In this document: positions 26,838 to 35,931 of the stretch, piece by piece
How the letters are laid out: each line of letters opens with the position of its first letter
Numbering within the stretch: position 1 is the stretch's first letter
Origin: Rubrimonas cliftonensis
Lineage (GTDB): Bacteria; Pseudomonadota; Alphaproteobacteria; Rhodobacterales; Rhodobacteraceae
Length of the DNA stretch: 64,000 nt
Direction: 5' to 3'
Assembly: GCF_900107585.1 (NCBI RefSeq)
Contig: NZ_FNQM01000010.1
Location: forward strand, 84,872 to 148,871
Notes under the pieces: generated by a model
The model's database searches: none
What the model was told of the DNA's origin: nothing
The model's input: only the letters and a program-made list of their open reading frames with translations
Made by a program: the position numbers and the translations under genes

Positions 26838-27356
26838 TCAGTCGACGTCGCCGGCGTAGTCTGCGGCGGGCCGCGCCTCCCACGTCACGTCCATCGCGAC
26901 CTGAGCGGCGTTGAGCAGGTTCATCACCGGGCAGCGGAACTCCACGTTCCTGCGCAGCTGCTGGAATCGCCTGTCGCTCTCGTCGGTGTAGACGGTGATC
27001 TTCAGGGTCGCCGTCTCGAAATAGGGGCGGATGCCCGGCACGCCCTTGGGGCCGCGCACGTCGATCTGGCTCTCGCAGGCGAAGTCGACGCCGGCGTAGG
27101 CGAAGCCCATCGCCTTGGCGACGCCGTTGATGATGACGCCGTCGCAGCCGACGAGCGCCACGAGAACCGTCTCCAGCGGGCTCGGCGCGGAGTTCGTGCC
27201 GCCGAGCGACGCCGGCTCGTCGGTGTAGACGGGCGCGAAGTCCCGCACCTGGATCTTGGTGCGCGTGCCGGCGGCGTTGGTCGCCCTGACGGTGCGCACG
27301 CCGATCTTCTTGGTGGCGGGGTCGATGCTCGGCTCGATGATGTCGGGGTGGGTCAT
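26838..27356 (-). CDS. OsmC-family protein
   Basis: 172 residues from the ATG at 27356. The conserved redox cysteines are in VGCDGVI and FRCPVMNLL. OsmC/Ohr-like proteins reduce organic hydroperoxides or act in stress responses; this one is nearer the YhfA-like branch than Ohr. It is 17 bp downstream of the tctAB fusion stop, hence probably the last gene of that operon. Confidence 0.88.
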   Translation of the reverse strand: MTHPDIIEPSIDPATKKIGVRTVRATNAAGTRTKIQVRDFAPVYTDEPASLGGTNSAPSPLETVLVALVGCDGVIINGVAKAMGFAYAGVDFACESQIDVRGPKGVPGIRPYFETATLKITVYTDESDRRFQQLRRNVEFRCPVMNLLNAAQVAMDVTWEARPAADYAGDVD

Positions 27357-27373
27357 GGCGGTCTCCTCAATGG

Positions 27374-29317
27374 TCAGCCCAGGCCGGTGAACGCGCCTGC
27401 CGGCGCATCGCCTCTCAGAACGTCGAACAGCAGCCACACCACCGCGAACACCGCCGCGCCATAGGCGCAGCCCGCCAGCGGCTTCATCCTGGCCCGCGCC
27501 AGCAGCATCCACGCCAGCAGCGTGAGGGTGGAGAGCGTGAAGCCGACCGCCCAGAGCGCCGCCGCATAGGCGACGAGCGCCAGCAGGATGGCGATCTCGC
27601 CGACTTCGCCCTTTTCGAAGGGCGCGCGGCGGCGGGCGGCGCGCAGGACCAGCCACAGCGCCAGCGGCAGGCCGGGGACGAGGGCGAGCAGCGGCATGAG
27701 CCGCGATGACGCGTTGAACGTCGTCGTCTCCCACAGCGCCCAGACGAAGGCGACTGAGACCAGCGCGGCGAGCGCGAGCGCGGCCGGGGTCTCGCGCGGC
27801 GGCGCAGCAGCCTGCGCCGCTTCGGCTTTCGCCGCCGCCGCGCCCTTGGGCCGGCGCGCGGCGGCGACGCGGCGCCAGAGGCCGAGCAGCATCGGGATCA
27901 CGATGAAGGAGGCGATGACCAGCACGCCGGGCCGCCCCAGCCAGCTCCAGCCATGGATCTGGTTGGTCAGCCAGAAATACTGCTCCATGGGCTTGGCGAG
28001 CACGAAGCCGACGAGCGCCGGCGCGCGCGGCCAGCCGGCGTGCTTCATCAGCCAGCCGAGCGCGCCGAGCGCGAACAGCATGAAGATGTCGCCCATGGTG
28101 CTGGTCGCCTGGTAGGCGCCGACGACCATGATCAGCACCAGCGGCGCGGCGATGATGGCGAAGGGTATCCGCGTCAGCCGCGCGAGCGCCGGCGTGATCG
28201 CGAAGCAGATGGCCGCGCCCACGACCGAGGACAGCGCCACGCTCCACACGATCAGATACATCAGGTCGGGGTTCTGCGTGATCATCCGCGGGCCGGGATA
28301 GTAGCCGAAGGAGAACAGCGCCCCGAGGAAGATCGCCGCCGCCGGCCCGCCCGGCACGCTGAACAGCAGCGTCGGCACCAGATCGGCGATCACGGTGGCG
28401 TTGTTGGCGCCTTCCGACGCGGCGATCCCGCGGATCTCCCCGCGCCCGAACCTCGACTTGTCGCGGGTGGAGCGGATCGCGTGGCCGTAGGCGACCCAGG
28501 TCGAGGCCGAGGCGCCGACCGCGGGCACGAAGCCGCCGAAGACGCCGATGATCGAGGCGCGCAGCACAAGCCAGCGGTTCTTCCAGAAATCGCGGAACCC
28601 CTCGCCCCATGCGCCCACCGTGATCGGCGTGTGGGAGATGCCGCCGCCGGCGGCCAGCATCGAAACGGCCTCCGCCACGCCGAACAGGCCCAGCGCCACG
28701 ATGGTCAGCGAGAAGCCGTCGAGCAGGTAGACCTGACCGAAGGTGAAGCGGAAGTCCGCCGCCGCCGAGGCCGGCCCGACGACGCCGAGAAAGAGCCCCA
28801 GGCACGCCGCGGCCAGCCCCTTGGCGAGGTCGTCGCCGATCATCGAACTGGCGAAGACCAGCCCGACCAGCGCGAACATGAAGAGCTCCGGCGTGCTCAG
28901 CATCAGCACGATCGGTCCGGCGACCGGGATCGCGACCAGCAGCACGAGCGCGCCCATCAGCCCGCCGACCATCGAGGCGAGAAAGCCGACGCCGAGCGCC
29001 CGCGCCGCCTCACCCTGCTTCGCCAGCGCATGGCCCTCGATGGCGGTCGGCGCGGAGGCGGGCGAGCCGGGCGCTCCGATCAGGACCGAGGTGATGGTGT
29101 CGGAGGTGTAGACCACCGAGACCGCGCCGAGCAGCATCGCCAGCCCGGAATAGTCGTCCATGTAGTAGACGAAGGGCAGCAGGATCGAGACGGCCGCCAC
29201 GCCGCCGAGCCCCGGCAGCATGCCGAAGACCATGCCGACGAGCATGCCCGCGAGCAGTGCGCCGAGGCGCATCGGATCGAACAGCGCTTCGAGCGCCGTC
29301 AGGGCGTGTTCGGGCAT
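27374..29317 (-). CDS. tripartite tricarboxylate transporter, TctA-TctB fusion
   Basis: 647 residues. Residues 1 to about 490 are TctA: GMLPGLGGVAAVSILLPFVY near residue 32, IGAPGSPASAPTAIEGH near 80, and further helices with SVPGGPAAAIFLGAL. A low-complexity Ala/Lys/Glu linker (around residues 495-520) joins a second, four-helix part (EIAILLALVAYAAALW, GFTLSTLTLLAWMLL) of TctB type. TctA is normally about 500 residues and TctB a separate protein of about 150. It forms the membrane channel of the transporter fed by TctC; typical substrates are citrate-like or aromatic carboxylates. Confidence 0.87.
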   Translation of the reverse strand: MPEHALTALEALFDPMRLGALLAGMLVGMVFGMLPGLGGVAAVSILLPFVYYMDDYSGLAMLLGAVSVVYTSDTITSVLIGAPGSPASAPTAIEGHALAKQGEAARALGVGFLASMVGGLMGALVLLVAIPVAGPIVLMLSTPELFMFALVGLVFASSMIGDDLAKGLAAACLGLFLGVVGPASAAADFRFTFGQVYLLDGFSLTIVALGLFGVAEAVSMLAAGGGISHTPITVGAWGEGFRDFWKNRWLVLRASIIGVFGGFVPAVGASASTWVAYGHAIRSTRDKSRFGRGEIRGIAASEGANNATVIADLVPTLLFSVPGGPAAAIFLGALFSFGYYPGPRMITQNPDLMYLIVWSVALSSVVGAAICFAITPALARLTRIPFAIIAAPLVLIMVVGAYQATSTMGDIFMLFALGALGWLMKHAGWPRAPALVGFVLAKPMEQYFWLTNQIHGWSWLGRPGVLVIASFIVIPMLLGLWRRVAAARRPKGAAAAKAEAAQAAAPPRETPAALALAALVSVAFVWALWETTTFNASSRLMPLLALVPGLPLALWLVLRAARRRAPFEKGEVGEIAILLALVAYAAALWAVGFTLSTLTLLAWMLLARARMKPLAGCAYGAAVFAVVWLLFDVLRGDAPAGAFTGLG

Positions 29318-29393
29318 GCGCGACGGCCTTGTCGGGAGGGCGGGCGTCAGGAAATGCGGGAAGGGGCGCCGGCTGGCGCCCCCGCGGCCTGCG

Positions 29394-30467
29394 TCAGAAC
29401 TTCACGCCGTACTTCGTGGAGAGCAGGTCCTTGAGGTAGGCGCGGACCTCGTCGGAGGGCGACAGCGCCGCCTTCACCGCCTTCTCCGTCGCCGGCCCGG
29501 CGCTGAGGCGGGCGCCGTTGGTGACTTCCTGGCTCGCCTTCTGGAACTCGGGGTCGGCGTTGATGTCCGCCACGGCCTTCGCGAAGATGTCGAGCACCTC
29601 CTGCGGCGTGTCGGGTTTCATGTAGCCGGTCAGGCCATAGGCGTAGGTGACTGCGGCCACGCTCTCGAACGCCTGCCATTCGATGCCGGAAGGCGGCTCG
29701 CCGTTCAGCATCTCGTACACCTCGTGGACCGAGGGCAGATCGGGGGCGATCGGGTCGCGGGCGGTCAGCCTGCCGTCGGCGTCGGCGGCGCCGCCGGTCC
29801 AGAGCGGCGTCGCGGTTCCGGCCTCGACCGACGGGACCACCTGCGTAAGGTAGACGGGCGTGAACTGGTAGTCGATGTTGACCTCGCCCTGCTCGAAGGC
29901 CAGCCGCACCGGGCCGCGGCCGTTGAAGCCGAGCACCGACTTCACGTCGAGGCCGAGCACCTCGAAGGAGAGCAGCCCCGGCAGGTCGGACGCGGCCGCC
30001 GCGATGCCGCCATAGATGAGCGGGGTCTTTGACGACCGGATGTCGGCCGCGCTTGTGACGCCGGTCGAGGGCGAGACGTAGGCGACGCCGCTGAAGGGGT
30101 GGCTGTAGGCTACACGGTAGTCGGCGAGCCGGTACTCCACGCCCTCCTGCCCCAGCACGAACGGGTTGGCGGTCGACGAGGTGGTGAACAGGATCGTCGT
30201 GCCGTCCGATTTCGCGTTCTGCTCGAACCAGTTGGCGCCGAGGATCGAGCCGCCGCCGGGCCGGTCGACGACGTTGATCTCGGGATTGCCTGGCAGGTGC
30301 TTCTCGAAGAAGGGCTCGAGGAACTTCGCAGAGACGAAGGTGGCGCCGCCGGGGCCGAAGGGAACGATGACGTCGATGGTCTTGCCGGCGAAGTAGCCGT
30401 CCTGCGCCGACGCCGCGCCGGACAGGGCCAGCGCCGCGGCGGCGGCGAGATTGAGCGTTGTCTTCAT
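29394..30467 (-). CDS. tripartite tricarboxylate transporter substrate-binding protein (TctC-like)
   Basis: 357 residues from the ATG at 30467. A Sec signal (NLAAAAALALSGAASAQD) precedes a Bug/TctC-type domain: KTIDVIVPFGPGGATFVSAK near residue 30, VVDRPGGGSILGANWF. Bug proteins bind carboxylates in the periplasm. The gene is between the FAH-family gene (88 bp upstream) and tctAB (76 bp downstream). The combination suggests uptake and degradation of an organic acid; ligand unknown. Confidence 0.9.
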   Translation of the reverse strand: MKTTLNLAAAAALALSGAASAQDGYFAGKTIDVIVPFGPGGATFVSAKFLEPFFEKHLPGNPEINVVDRPGGGSILGANWFEQNAKSDGTTILFTTSSTANPFVLGQEGVEYRLADYRVAYSHPFSGVAYVSPSTGVTSAADIRSSKTPLIYGGIAAAASDLPGLLSFEVLGLDVKSVLGFNGRGPVRLAFEQGEVNIDYQFTPVYLTQVVPSVEAGTATPLWTGGAADADGRLTARDPIAPDLPSVHEVYEMLNGEPPSGIEWQAFESVAAVTYAYGLTGYMKPDTPQEVLDIFAKAVADINADPEFQKASQEVTNGARLSAGPATEKAVKAALSPSDEVRAYLKDLLSTKYGVKF

Positions 30468-30555
30468 GGTGTGATCCTCCCCTGGGGTTGGGCGCGGGCG
30501 GGCTTCGGCGGCCCGTCCTTCGCGCGGTCTCATGCGTTCGCGCCGTGGCGCAGAC

Positions 30556-31434
30556 TCAGACGATCGTGTTGCTCAGTTCGCCGAGCCCGGTGATGGTGAC
30601 GGTCATCCGGTCGCCCTTCGCGAGATATTTCGGGGGCTTGAACCCGATGCCCACGCCTTCCGGCGTTCCGGTGGCGATGATGTCGCCGGGCAGCAGCGTC
30701 ATGGTCGCCGACATCGTTTCGATCAGCGTCGGAATGTCGAAGATCAGGTCGGCGACGCGCGCCTTCTGGCGGGTCTCGCCGTTGATCAGGGTCTCCAGCT
30801 CCATGGCGCCGACGTCGCCGATCTCGTCGGCGGTCGCGATCCACGGACCCATCGGGCAGAAGGTGTCGACGCCCTTGCCGATGACCCACTGATTGTGCCT
30901 GCGCTGAAGCTCGCGCGAGGTGACGTCGTTGACGACGACGTAGCCGAAGACATGGTCGTAGGCGTCGGCCTTCGACACGCGGAAGGCCCGCCTGCCGATC
31001 ACCACGCCGAGCTCGCCCTCGTAGTCGACCGAGCCCGTCGGGTCGAGCTCGCCGCGCACGGCGTCGCCGGGGCCGACGATGCTGGTGGTCGCCTTGGTGA
31101 AGATGATCGGCGCGGTGGGCACCGCCTCCTTGCCGCTCGAGTCGAATCCGCTCGAATGGAACTCGTTCGCGTGGGCGTAGTAGTTCTTGCCCACGCAGAA
31201 GAGGTCGCGGCGCGGCTCGGGGATCGGCGCCAGCAGCCGCGCCGTCTCGAGCGCCGTCCGCGCGCCGCCCCCCGCGCCGACCTCGCGCCACGCCGCCAGC
31301 GCGTCGCTGCCGCCTTCGACGAGGCGGCGCACCGCGTCCTTCGCTCCCGGCCCCTCGGCGCAGATGACGATGTCATCGCCGTCGATGTATCCGGCCGCCA
31401 CCTTGCCGCCCTGCTCGAACGTGACGAGTTTCAT
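30556..31434 (-). CDS. fumarylacetoacetate hydrolase-family protein
   Basis: 292 residues. The metal-binding fold is seen in VDYEGELGVVIGRRA, with GYVVVNDVTSRELQRRHNQW near residue 160, and the C-terminal IIATGTPEGVGIGFKPP. Relatives hydrolyse or isomerise acylpyruvates or 2-hydroxyhepta-diendioates in aromatic or keto-acid catabolism. The ATG at 31434 has no upstream in-frame similarity, so the longer reading from 31500 is not used. It heads the minus-strand operon with the TTT transporter. Confidence 0.88.
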   Translation of the reverse strand: MKLVTFEQGGKVAAGYIDGDDIVICAEGPGAKDAVRRLVEGGSDALAAWREVGAGGGARTALETARLLAPIPEPRRDLFCVGKNYYAHANEFHSSGFDSSGKEAVPTAPIIFTKATTSIVGPGDAVRGELDPTGSVDYEGELGVVIGRRAFRVSKADAYDHVFGYVVVNDVTSRELQRRHNQWVIGKGVDTFCPMGPWIATADEIGDVGAMELETLINGETRQKARVADLIFDIPTLIETMSATMTLLPGDIIATGTPEGVGIGFKPPKYLAKGDRMTVTITGLGELSNTIV

Positions 31435-31473
31435 GCTCTCGACATTCCCCCGTTTTACCGATAAAAATCGTTT

Positions 31474-31488
31474 GCATATACGATATGC
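31474..31488. promoter_or_regulatory. palindrome GCATAT-ACG-ATATGC upstream of the FAH operon
   Basis: A perfect 15-bp palindrome (arms 6 bp, spacer ACG) sits 40 bp before the FAH-family start in an unusually AT-rich 60-bp stretch (31451-31500). Its size and position fit a GntR-type operator overlapping the promoter. No regulator gene is adjacent. Confidence 0.55.
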
Positions 31489-31641
31489 TCTGTCAAACAT
31501 GGTTTCACGGCGAGGGCGGAGGCCGTCGCCGACCAGGAGCAGCAGGTCCGATCCAGTGCGCAGTCCGGCACGGCATCCCCACCCCTCAGAGCTCCGCGCG
31601 GCGCGCGGCGCGGTCCCGCCCGGCTTGAAGGCCGAGCATGC

Positions 31642-32385
31642 ATGACCGCCCAGATCGCGCTGTTCCTGGCGGCTGGCTTCGCCGGCGGCGTCGTCAATGC
31701 GCTGGCGGGCGGCGCGAAGCTCTTCGTCTTTCCGATGCTGCTCGCGGCCGGTCTGCCGCCGCTTGCCGCCAACGCCACCGGCACCGTCGCGGTGTGGCCG
31801 GCCATGCTCCCCACAGCCTGGGTCTATCGCGAGATGGTTGCGCGGGAGGCGCGGCGGCTCCTGCTGCTGGTGCTGCCGGGGCTGGCGGGCGCGCTATGTG
31901 GCGCGCTTGTCATGATCGGCTCCGGCGAGGACGCGTTTCTGGCCGCGATCCCCGCGTTGCTGCTCCTCGCCGTCGGCTCGATCCTGCTCGGCGACCGGCT
32001 TGCGACGCTGGCCCGCCGGTTCCTGCCCGGACCCCGGCTGAAGGCGGCCCTGGGCGCGCTGCTCTTCGCGATCGGGTTCTACGGCGGCTATTTCGGCGCG
32101 GGCATGGGCTTCATGCTGGTGGCCGCGCTGACGGCGGCGGGCGGCGAGCTGCGGGAGGCGAACGCGACCAAGAACCTGTTTGCGGTCGCGATCAACACCG
32201 TGGCGGTGGTTCCGCTCGCGCTGTCGGGGCTGGTGGACTGGGTCGCGGCGACGACCGTGCTGGTCGGCGGGGTCGTCGGCGGCTATGTCGGCGCGCGGCT
32301 GTCGCTGTCGATGCCGGTGACCCTGCTGCGCGGGGCGATCTCGGTCATGGGGCTCACGCTCACGGCGGTGTTCCTGCTGCGATGA
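31642..32385 (+). CDS. TauE/SafE-family membrane transporter
   Basis: 247 residues with about eight membrane helices and the two-repeat TauE layout: AAGFAGGVVNALAGGAKLFVF at the start and GFYGGYFGAGMGFMLVAA in the second half. The family exports sulfite, sulfoacetate and other organic anions, or takes up small anions; specificity is not predictable here. It lies before the molybdenum hydroxylase genes on the same strand. Confidence 0.88.
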   Translation: MTAQIALFLAAGFAGGVVNALAGGAKLFVFPMLLAAGLPPLAANATGTVAVWPAMLPTAWVYREMVAREARRLLLLVLPGLAGALCGALVMIGSGEDAFLAAIPALLLLAVGSILLGDRLATLARRFLPGPRLKAALGALLFAIGFYGGYFGAGMGFMLVAALTAAGGELREANATKNLFAVAINTVAVVPLALSGLVDWVAATTVLVGGVVGGYVGARLSLSMPVTLLRGAISVMGLTLTAVFLLR

Positions 32386-32452
32386 GCGGCGGGGCGGACA
32401 GCTTCCGCGGGGCGCGGGCGCCCGGTTTGACGCCAGGCGGCGAGGGTGCGCG

Positions 32453-32929
32453 ATGAGCGGCGGCGGGCGCACGACAACGCTCACCCTGAACGGCGCGGAA
32501 GTGGCGGTGGAGGCCGACCCCGACGCGCCGCTGCTCCATGCGCTGCGCGGGTCGCTGGGGCTCACCGGCGCGCGCTTCGGGTGCGGCGAGGGCCAGTGCG
32601 GCGCCTGCATGGTGCTGGTCGACGGTCGGGCGACGCCCTCCTGCGACATGCCGCTCTACGCCGCCGCAGGGCGGTCGGTCGAGACCGTCGAGGGGCTCGC
32701 CGACCATCCGCTGGTCGCGGCCATCGTCGAAGGCCAGGCGGGGCAGTGCGGCTACTGCCTGCCGGGGATCGTCGTGGCGGCGAAGGCGCTGCTCGACCGC
32801 AACCCGCGCCCGAGCCGCGCGGAGATCGCCGCCGCGCTCGACGGCAACCTCTGTCGCTGCGGGGCGCATCTGCGCATCCTCAAGGCGGTGGAGGCAGCCG
32901 CGGCGCGCATGGCGGAGGCCGCGCGATGA
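32453..32929 (+). CDS. 2Fe-2S-binding subunit of a molybdenum hydroxylase (IorA/CoxS-like)
   Basis: 158 residues. The plant-ferredoxin-type cluster uses Cys44, Cys49, Cys52 and Cys64 (FGCGEGQCGACMV). The second cluster uses Cys99, Cys102, Cys134 and Cys136 (GQCGYCLPG and CRCG). No signal peptide. Its TGA overlaps the ATG of the following large-subunit gene (ATGA). The size and pairing with one molybdopterin subunit match isoquinoline 1-oxidoreductase or nicotinate-dehydrogenase type enzymes that use a cytochrome as acceptor. Confidence 0.92.
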   Translation: MSGGGRTTTLTLNGAEVAVEADPDAPLLHALRGSLGLTGARFGCGEGQCGACMVLVDGRATPSCDMPLYAAAGRSVETVEGLADHPLVAAIVEGQAGQCGYCLPGIVVAAKALLDRNPRPSRAEIAAALDGNLCRCGAHLRILKAVEAAAARMAEAAR

Positions 32930-35074
32930 CCGATCCGGCCGGAACGCAGGCGATCCAGCCGCCGCCGGCGATGCAGGCCGCGCCGCTGATCTCCGACTGG
33001 ATAAGGTTTCTGCCGGACCGGCGCATCCTCGTGCTCTCGGGCCGGGTGGAGCTGGGGCAGGGCAATCTCACGGCGATCCTCCAGATCGCGGCGGACGAGC
33101 TGGATGCGCCGGTCGAGGCGATGACGATCGCCGGCGCCGACACCAGCCTGACGCCGAACGAGGGCTTCACCTCCGGCAGCCTGTCGATCTCGCAGGGCGG
33201 CATGGCGGTGCGCCTCGCGGCCTCGGCGGCGCGACAACGCCTGCTCGCCGAGGCCGCGCGCCTGCTGCAATGCGCGCCCGAGGATCTTGGCGTCGAGGCG
33301 GGCAGGGTGCTGCGGTCCGGCGTCGACACGCCCTTCGACCTGTGGGAACTCGCCGCGCGCGCCGACCTCGACGCGCCGGCCCTGTTCTACGCCGCGCCCA
33401 AGCGGCCCGATGAGCGACGGGTCTGCGGCGCCTCGCTGCCGCGGCTCGACCTCGCCCAGCGCCTCTCTGGCGGGTTCTTCGTGCATGACATGGCCCCCGA
33501 AGGCGTGCTGCACGGCCGCGTCGCGCATCCGCCCACGCTGCGCTCGCGGCTCGGGGCCTTCGATCTCGACGCGCTGCGCGCGCGCCGGCGTCGTCGCCGC
33601 GGTGCGCGACGGCGCCTTTCTCGGGGTCGTCGCCGAGACCGAGGCCGCCGCGGTCGCCGCCGCGCGCTGGGCCGCCGCCCGCGCCGGATGGGCTGACGAC
33701 GTCGCCGCGCCCGCCGACGCGGTGGACGCCATCCGCCGCTCCGCGGAGCCGGCCGAGGTCGTCCACGAGGCCGGCGACCCGGACGCCGCTCGGGGCCGCG
33801 TGTTCGAGGCGACCGTCACGCGCCCCTATCTCAGCCACGCCTCCATCGGCCCTTCCGCCGCGGTCGCGGAGTGGCGCGACGGTCGGCTCAGGGTCTGGAG
33901 CCATGCGCAGGGCCCCTATCCGCTGCGCGCCGCGCTGGCGGACGTCTTCGGCGTCGCGCCGGAGGCGATCGAGGTGGCGCACAGGCCGGGCGCCGGCTGC
34001 TACGGCCACAACGGCGCCGACGACGCGGCGCTCGACGCCGCGCTGCTGGCGCGCGCGACGCCGGGCCGGCCGGTGAAGGTGGTCTGGGACCGCGCGACCG
34101 AGTTCCGCTGCGCGCCGCTCGGCCCCGGCATGGCGACGCGCGTGCGCGCGGTGGTCGGCGAGGATGGCCGCGTCTCGGCGATGGAGGTCGTCGCGAACAG
34201 CGCCCCGCATGGCAACCGCCCGGGCCGCAACGGCGCGCCGAACCTGCGCGCGGCGGCCTATCTCGACAAGCCGTTTCCGACGCCGCGCTCCGGCGACGTG
34301 CCGCTCGCCAGCGGCGGCGGCGCCGACCGCAACGCCGTGCCGGGCTACGCGATCCCAAACCTGCGGATCTCCAAGCGCATTGTGCACGAACTGCCCTACC
34401 GCACCTCCTCGCTGCGCGCGCTGGGCGGCTTCGCCAACGTCTACGCCATCGAGACGATGATGGACCGCATCGCGCGCGAGACCGGGCGAGACCCCGTCGC
34501 CTTCCGGCTCGCGCATCTCGACGACCCGCGGGCCTGCGCGGTGATCGAGGCCGCCGCCGCCGCCGCGGCGCCGCTTCGCGCGCGGCTGCAGCGGGAGGGA
34601 ACGACGTCGGAGGGGGCGGGCTGGGGCCTCGGCTACGCGCGCTACAAGAACACCGCCGCCTATTGCGCGGTGATGGCGCGCATCGAGGTGGACGCCGGGA
34701 TCCGCGTCACAGACGTCTTCGTGGGCCTCGACGCCGGCGAGATCGTCAACCCCGACGGCGCGATCAACCAGACCGAGGGCGGCGTGATCCAGGCGATCAG
34801 CTGGACGCTCAAGGAATCAGTGCGCTTCGAGGGCGCCGCCGTGGCGACGCAGGGCTGGGGCGACTACCCGATCCTGACCTTCTCGGAGACGCCCGAGGTC
34901 GCCGTGCGCCTGATCGACCATCCCGAGGCGCCGCCGCTCGGCTGCGCCGAGGCCGCGCAGGGGCCGACCGCCGCCGCGCTCGGCAACGCGCTGCGCGACG
35001 CGGTCGGCGTCCACGCGCCCGACCTGCCGCTGACGCGCGAGGCGATCATCGCGGCCCTGGAGCTGACGCAGTGA
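32926..35074 (+). pseudogene. xanthine dehydrogenase-family molybdopterin subunit, broken by a +1 frameshift
   Basis: Conserved text is continuous only if the frame changes once. The first frame reads from MTDPAGTQAIQPPP through FVHDMAPEGVLHGRVAHPP to LDALRA near 33580. It then becomes Arg-only sequence in frame, while the +1 frame continues AGVVAAVRDGAFLGVVAE to ALELTQ at 35074. The break lies in the CG run gcgcgcgcgcc at about 33577-33586; removing one base restores 715 residues. The intact protein would carry GRVELGQGNLTAILQIAADE near residue 38, GYAIPNLRISKRIVHELPYR near 480 and DAGEIVNPDGA near 600. Sequencing error in a CG run is possible, so call it a probable pseudogene. Confidence 0.8.
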
Positions 35075-35088
35075 GGGAGCGCGAGGCG

Positions 35089-35781
35089 ATGGACCTGAAA
35101 ATCCTCAGCGGCGGCGCGGCGAACGGGCTCGTGACCGCGCTCGCCGACGCCTTCAGGGGCGCGGCGGGCATGGGGATCGCGGGCGATTTCGGCGCGGTGG
35201 GGGTGATGCGCGACCGGGTGCTCGGCGGCGAGCGGCTGGATGCGGTGATCCTGACCAGGGCGATCCTCGAACAGCTCGCGGCAGGCGGCCATGTCGATCC
35301 GGCGAGCGTTCGCGACGTCGGCAGGGTCTCGACGGCGACCGCGACGCGCGACGGGGCGCCTGAGCCCGACGTCTCCAGCGCCGAGGCGCTGCGCGCCGCG
35401 CTGCTGGCGGCGGACGCGGTCTATGCGCCCGACACCGTGCGCTCCACCGCGGGGGTTCACTTCGCGCACGTCCTGGACCGGCTCGGCGCGCGGGAGGCCG
35501 TCGCGCCGAAGCTGCGCGAGTTCCCCAACGGCCAGACCGCGATGGCGGCGATGGCGGCGGGCGACGACGCACGTCCGCTCGGCTGCACCCAGATCACGGA
35601 GATCCTCAACACCCCCGGCGTGCGCCCGCTCGGCGACCTGCCGGCCGGCTGCGGGCTTGTCACGACCTACAGCGCCGGGGTGCTGGCGGACGCCGCCCAA
35701 CGCGAGGCGGCGGAGACGCTGATCGCGATCCTGACGGCGCCGGAGAACGCCGCCGCGCGCCGCAAGGCGGGGTTCGCGTGA
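35089..35781 (+). CDS. leaderless ModA-like substrate-binding protein
   Basis: 230 residues beginning MDLKILSGGAANGLVTALA with no signal peptide. The fold pattern is that of type 2 periplasmic binding proteins of molybdate type: GVMRDRVLGGERLDAVIL near residue 38, VYAPDTVRSTAGVHFAHVL near 116 and QITEILNTPGV near 165. The ATG is 12 bp after the hydroxylase stop, so it is probably translated from the same message. A cytosolic binding protein beside a molybdoenzyme could be a sensor, a cofactor-related chaperone or a misexported protein; which is unknown. Confidence 0.75.
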   Translation: MDLKILSGGAANGLVTALADAFRGAAGMGIAGDFGAVGVMRDRVLGGERLDAVILTRAILEQLAAGGHVDPASVRDVGRVSTATATRDGAPEPDVSSAEALRAALLAADAVYAPDTVRSTAGVHFAHVLDRLGAREAVAPKLREFPNGQTAMAAMAAGDDARPLGCTQITEILNTPGVRPLGDLPAGCGLVTTYSAGVLADAAQREAAETLIAILTAPENAAARRKAGFA

Positions 35782-35931
35782 CGCCGGGCGGGGCGACGGG
35801 GGGCGTCGTTCCCGGCCCGCAACGAAGGGCCCCGCCGCCGGGCCGCCGAAGAAGCGCGTGAACAAGGGCCGGGGGCCGCGACAAGGCCCGCAACAACGGC
35901 TCGACGTCATCGATGAAGGGGAGAGGAACCC

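Noticed and set aside
27953..29434. 493-codon plus-strand frame opposite tctAB
   Set aside because: Asp/His/Arg-rich antisense sequence, while the minus strand encodes a clear TctA-TctB protein.
33570..33600. Programmed ribosomal frameshift in the molybdenum hydroxylase
   Set aside because: No known slippery sequence or downstream structure for a +1 shift; an indel in a CG run is simpler.
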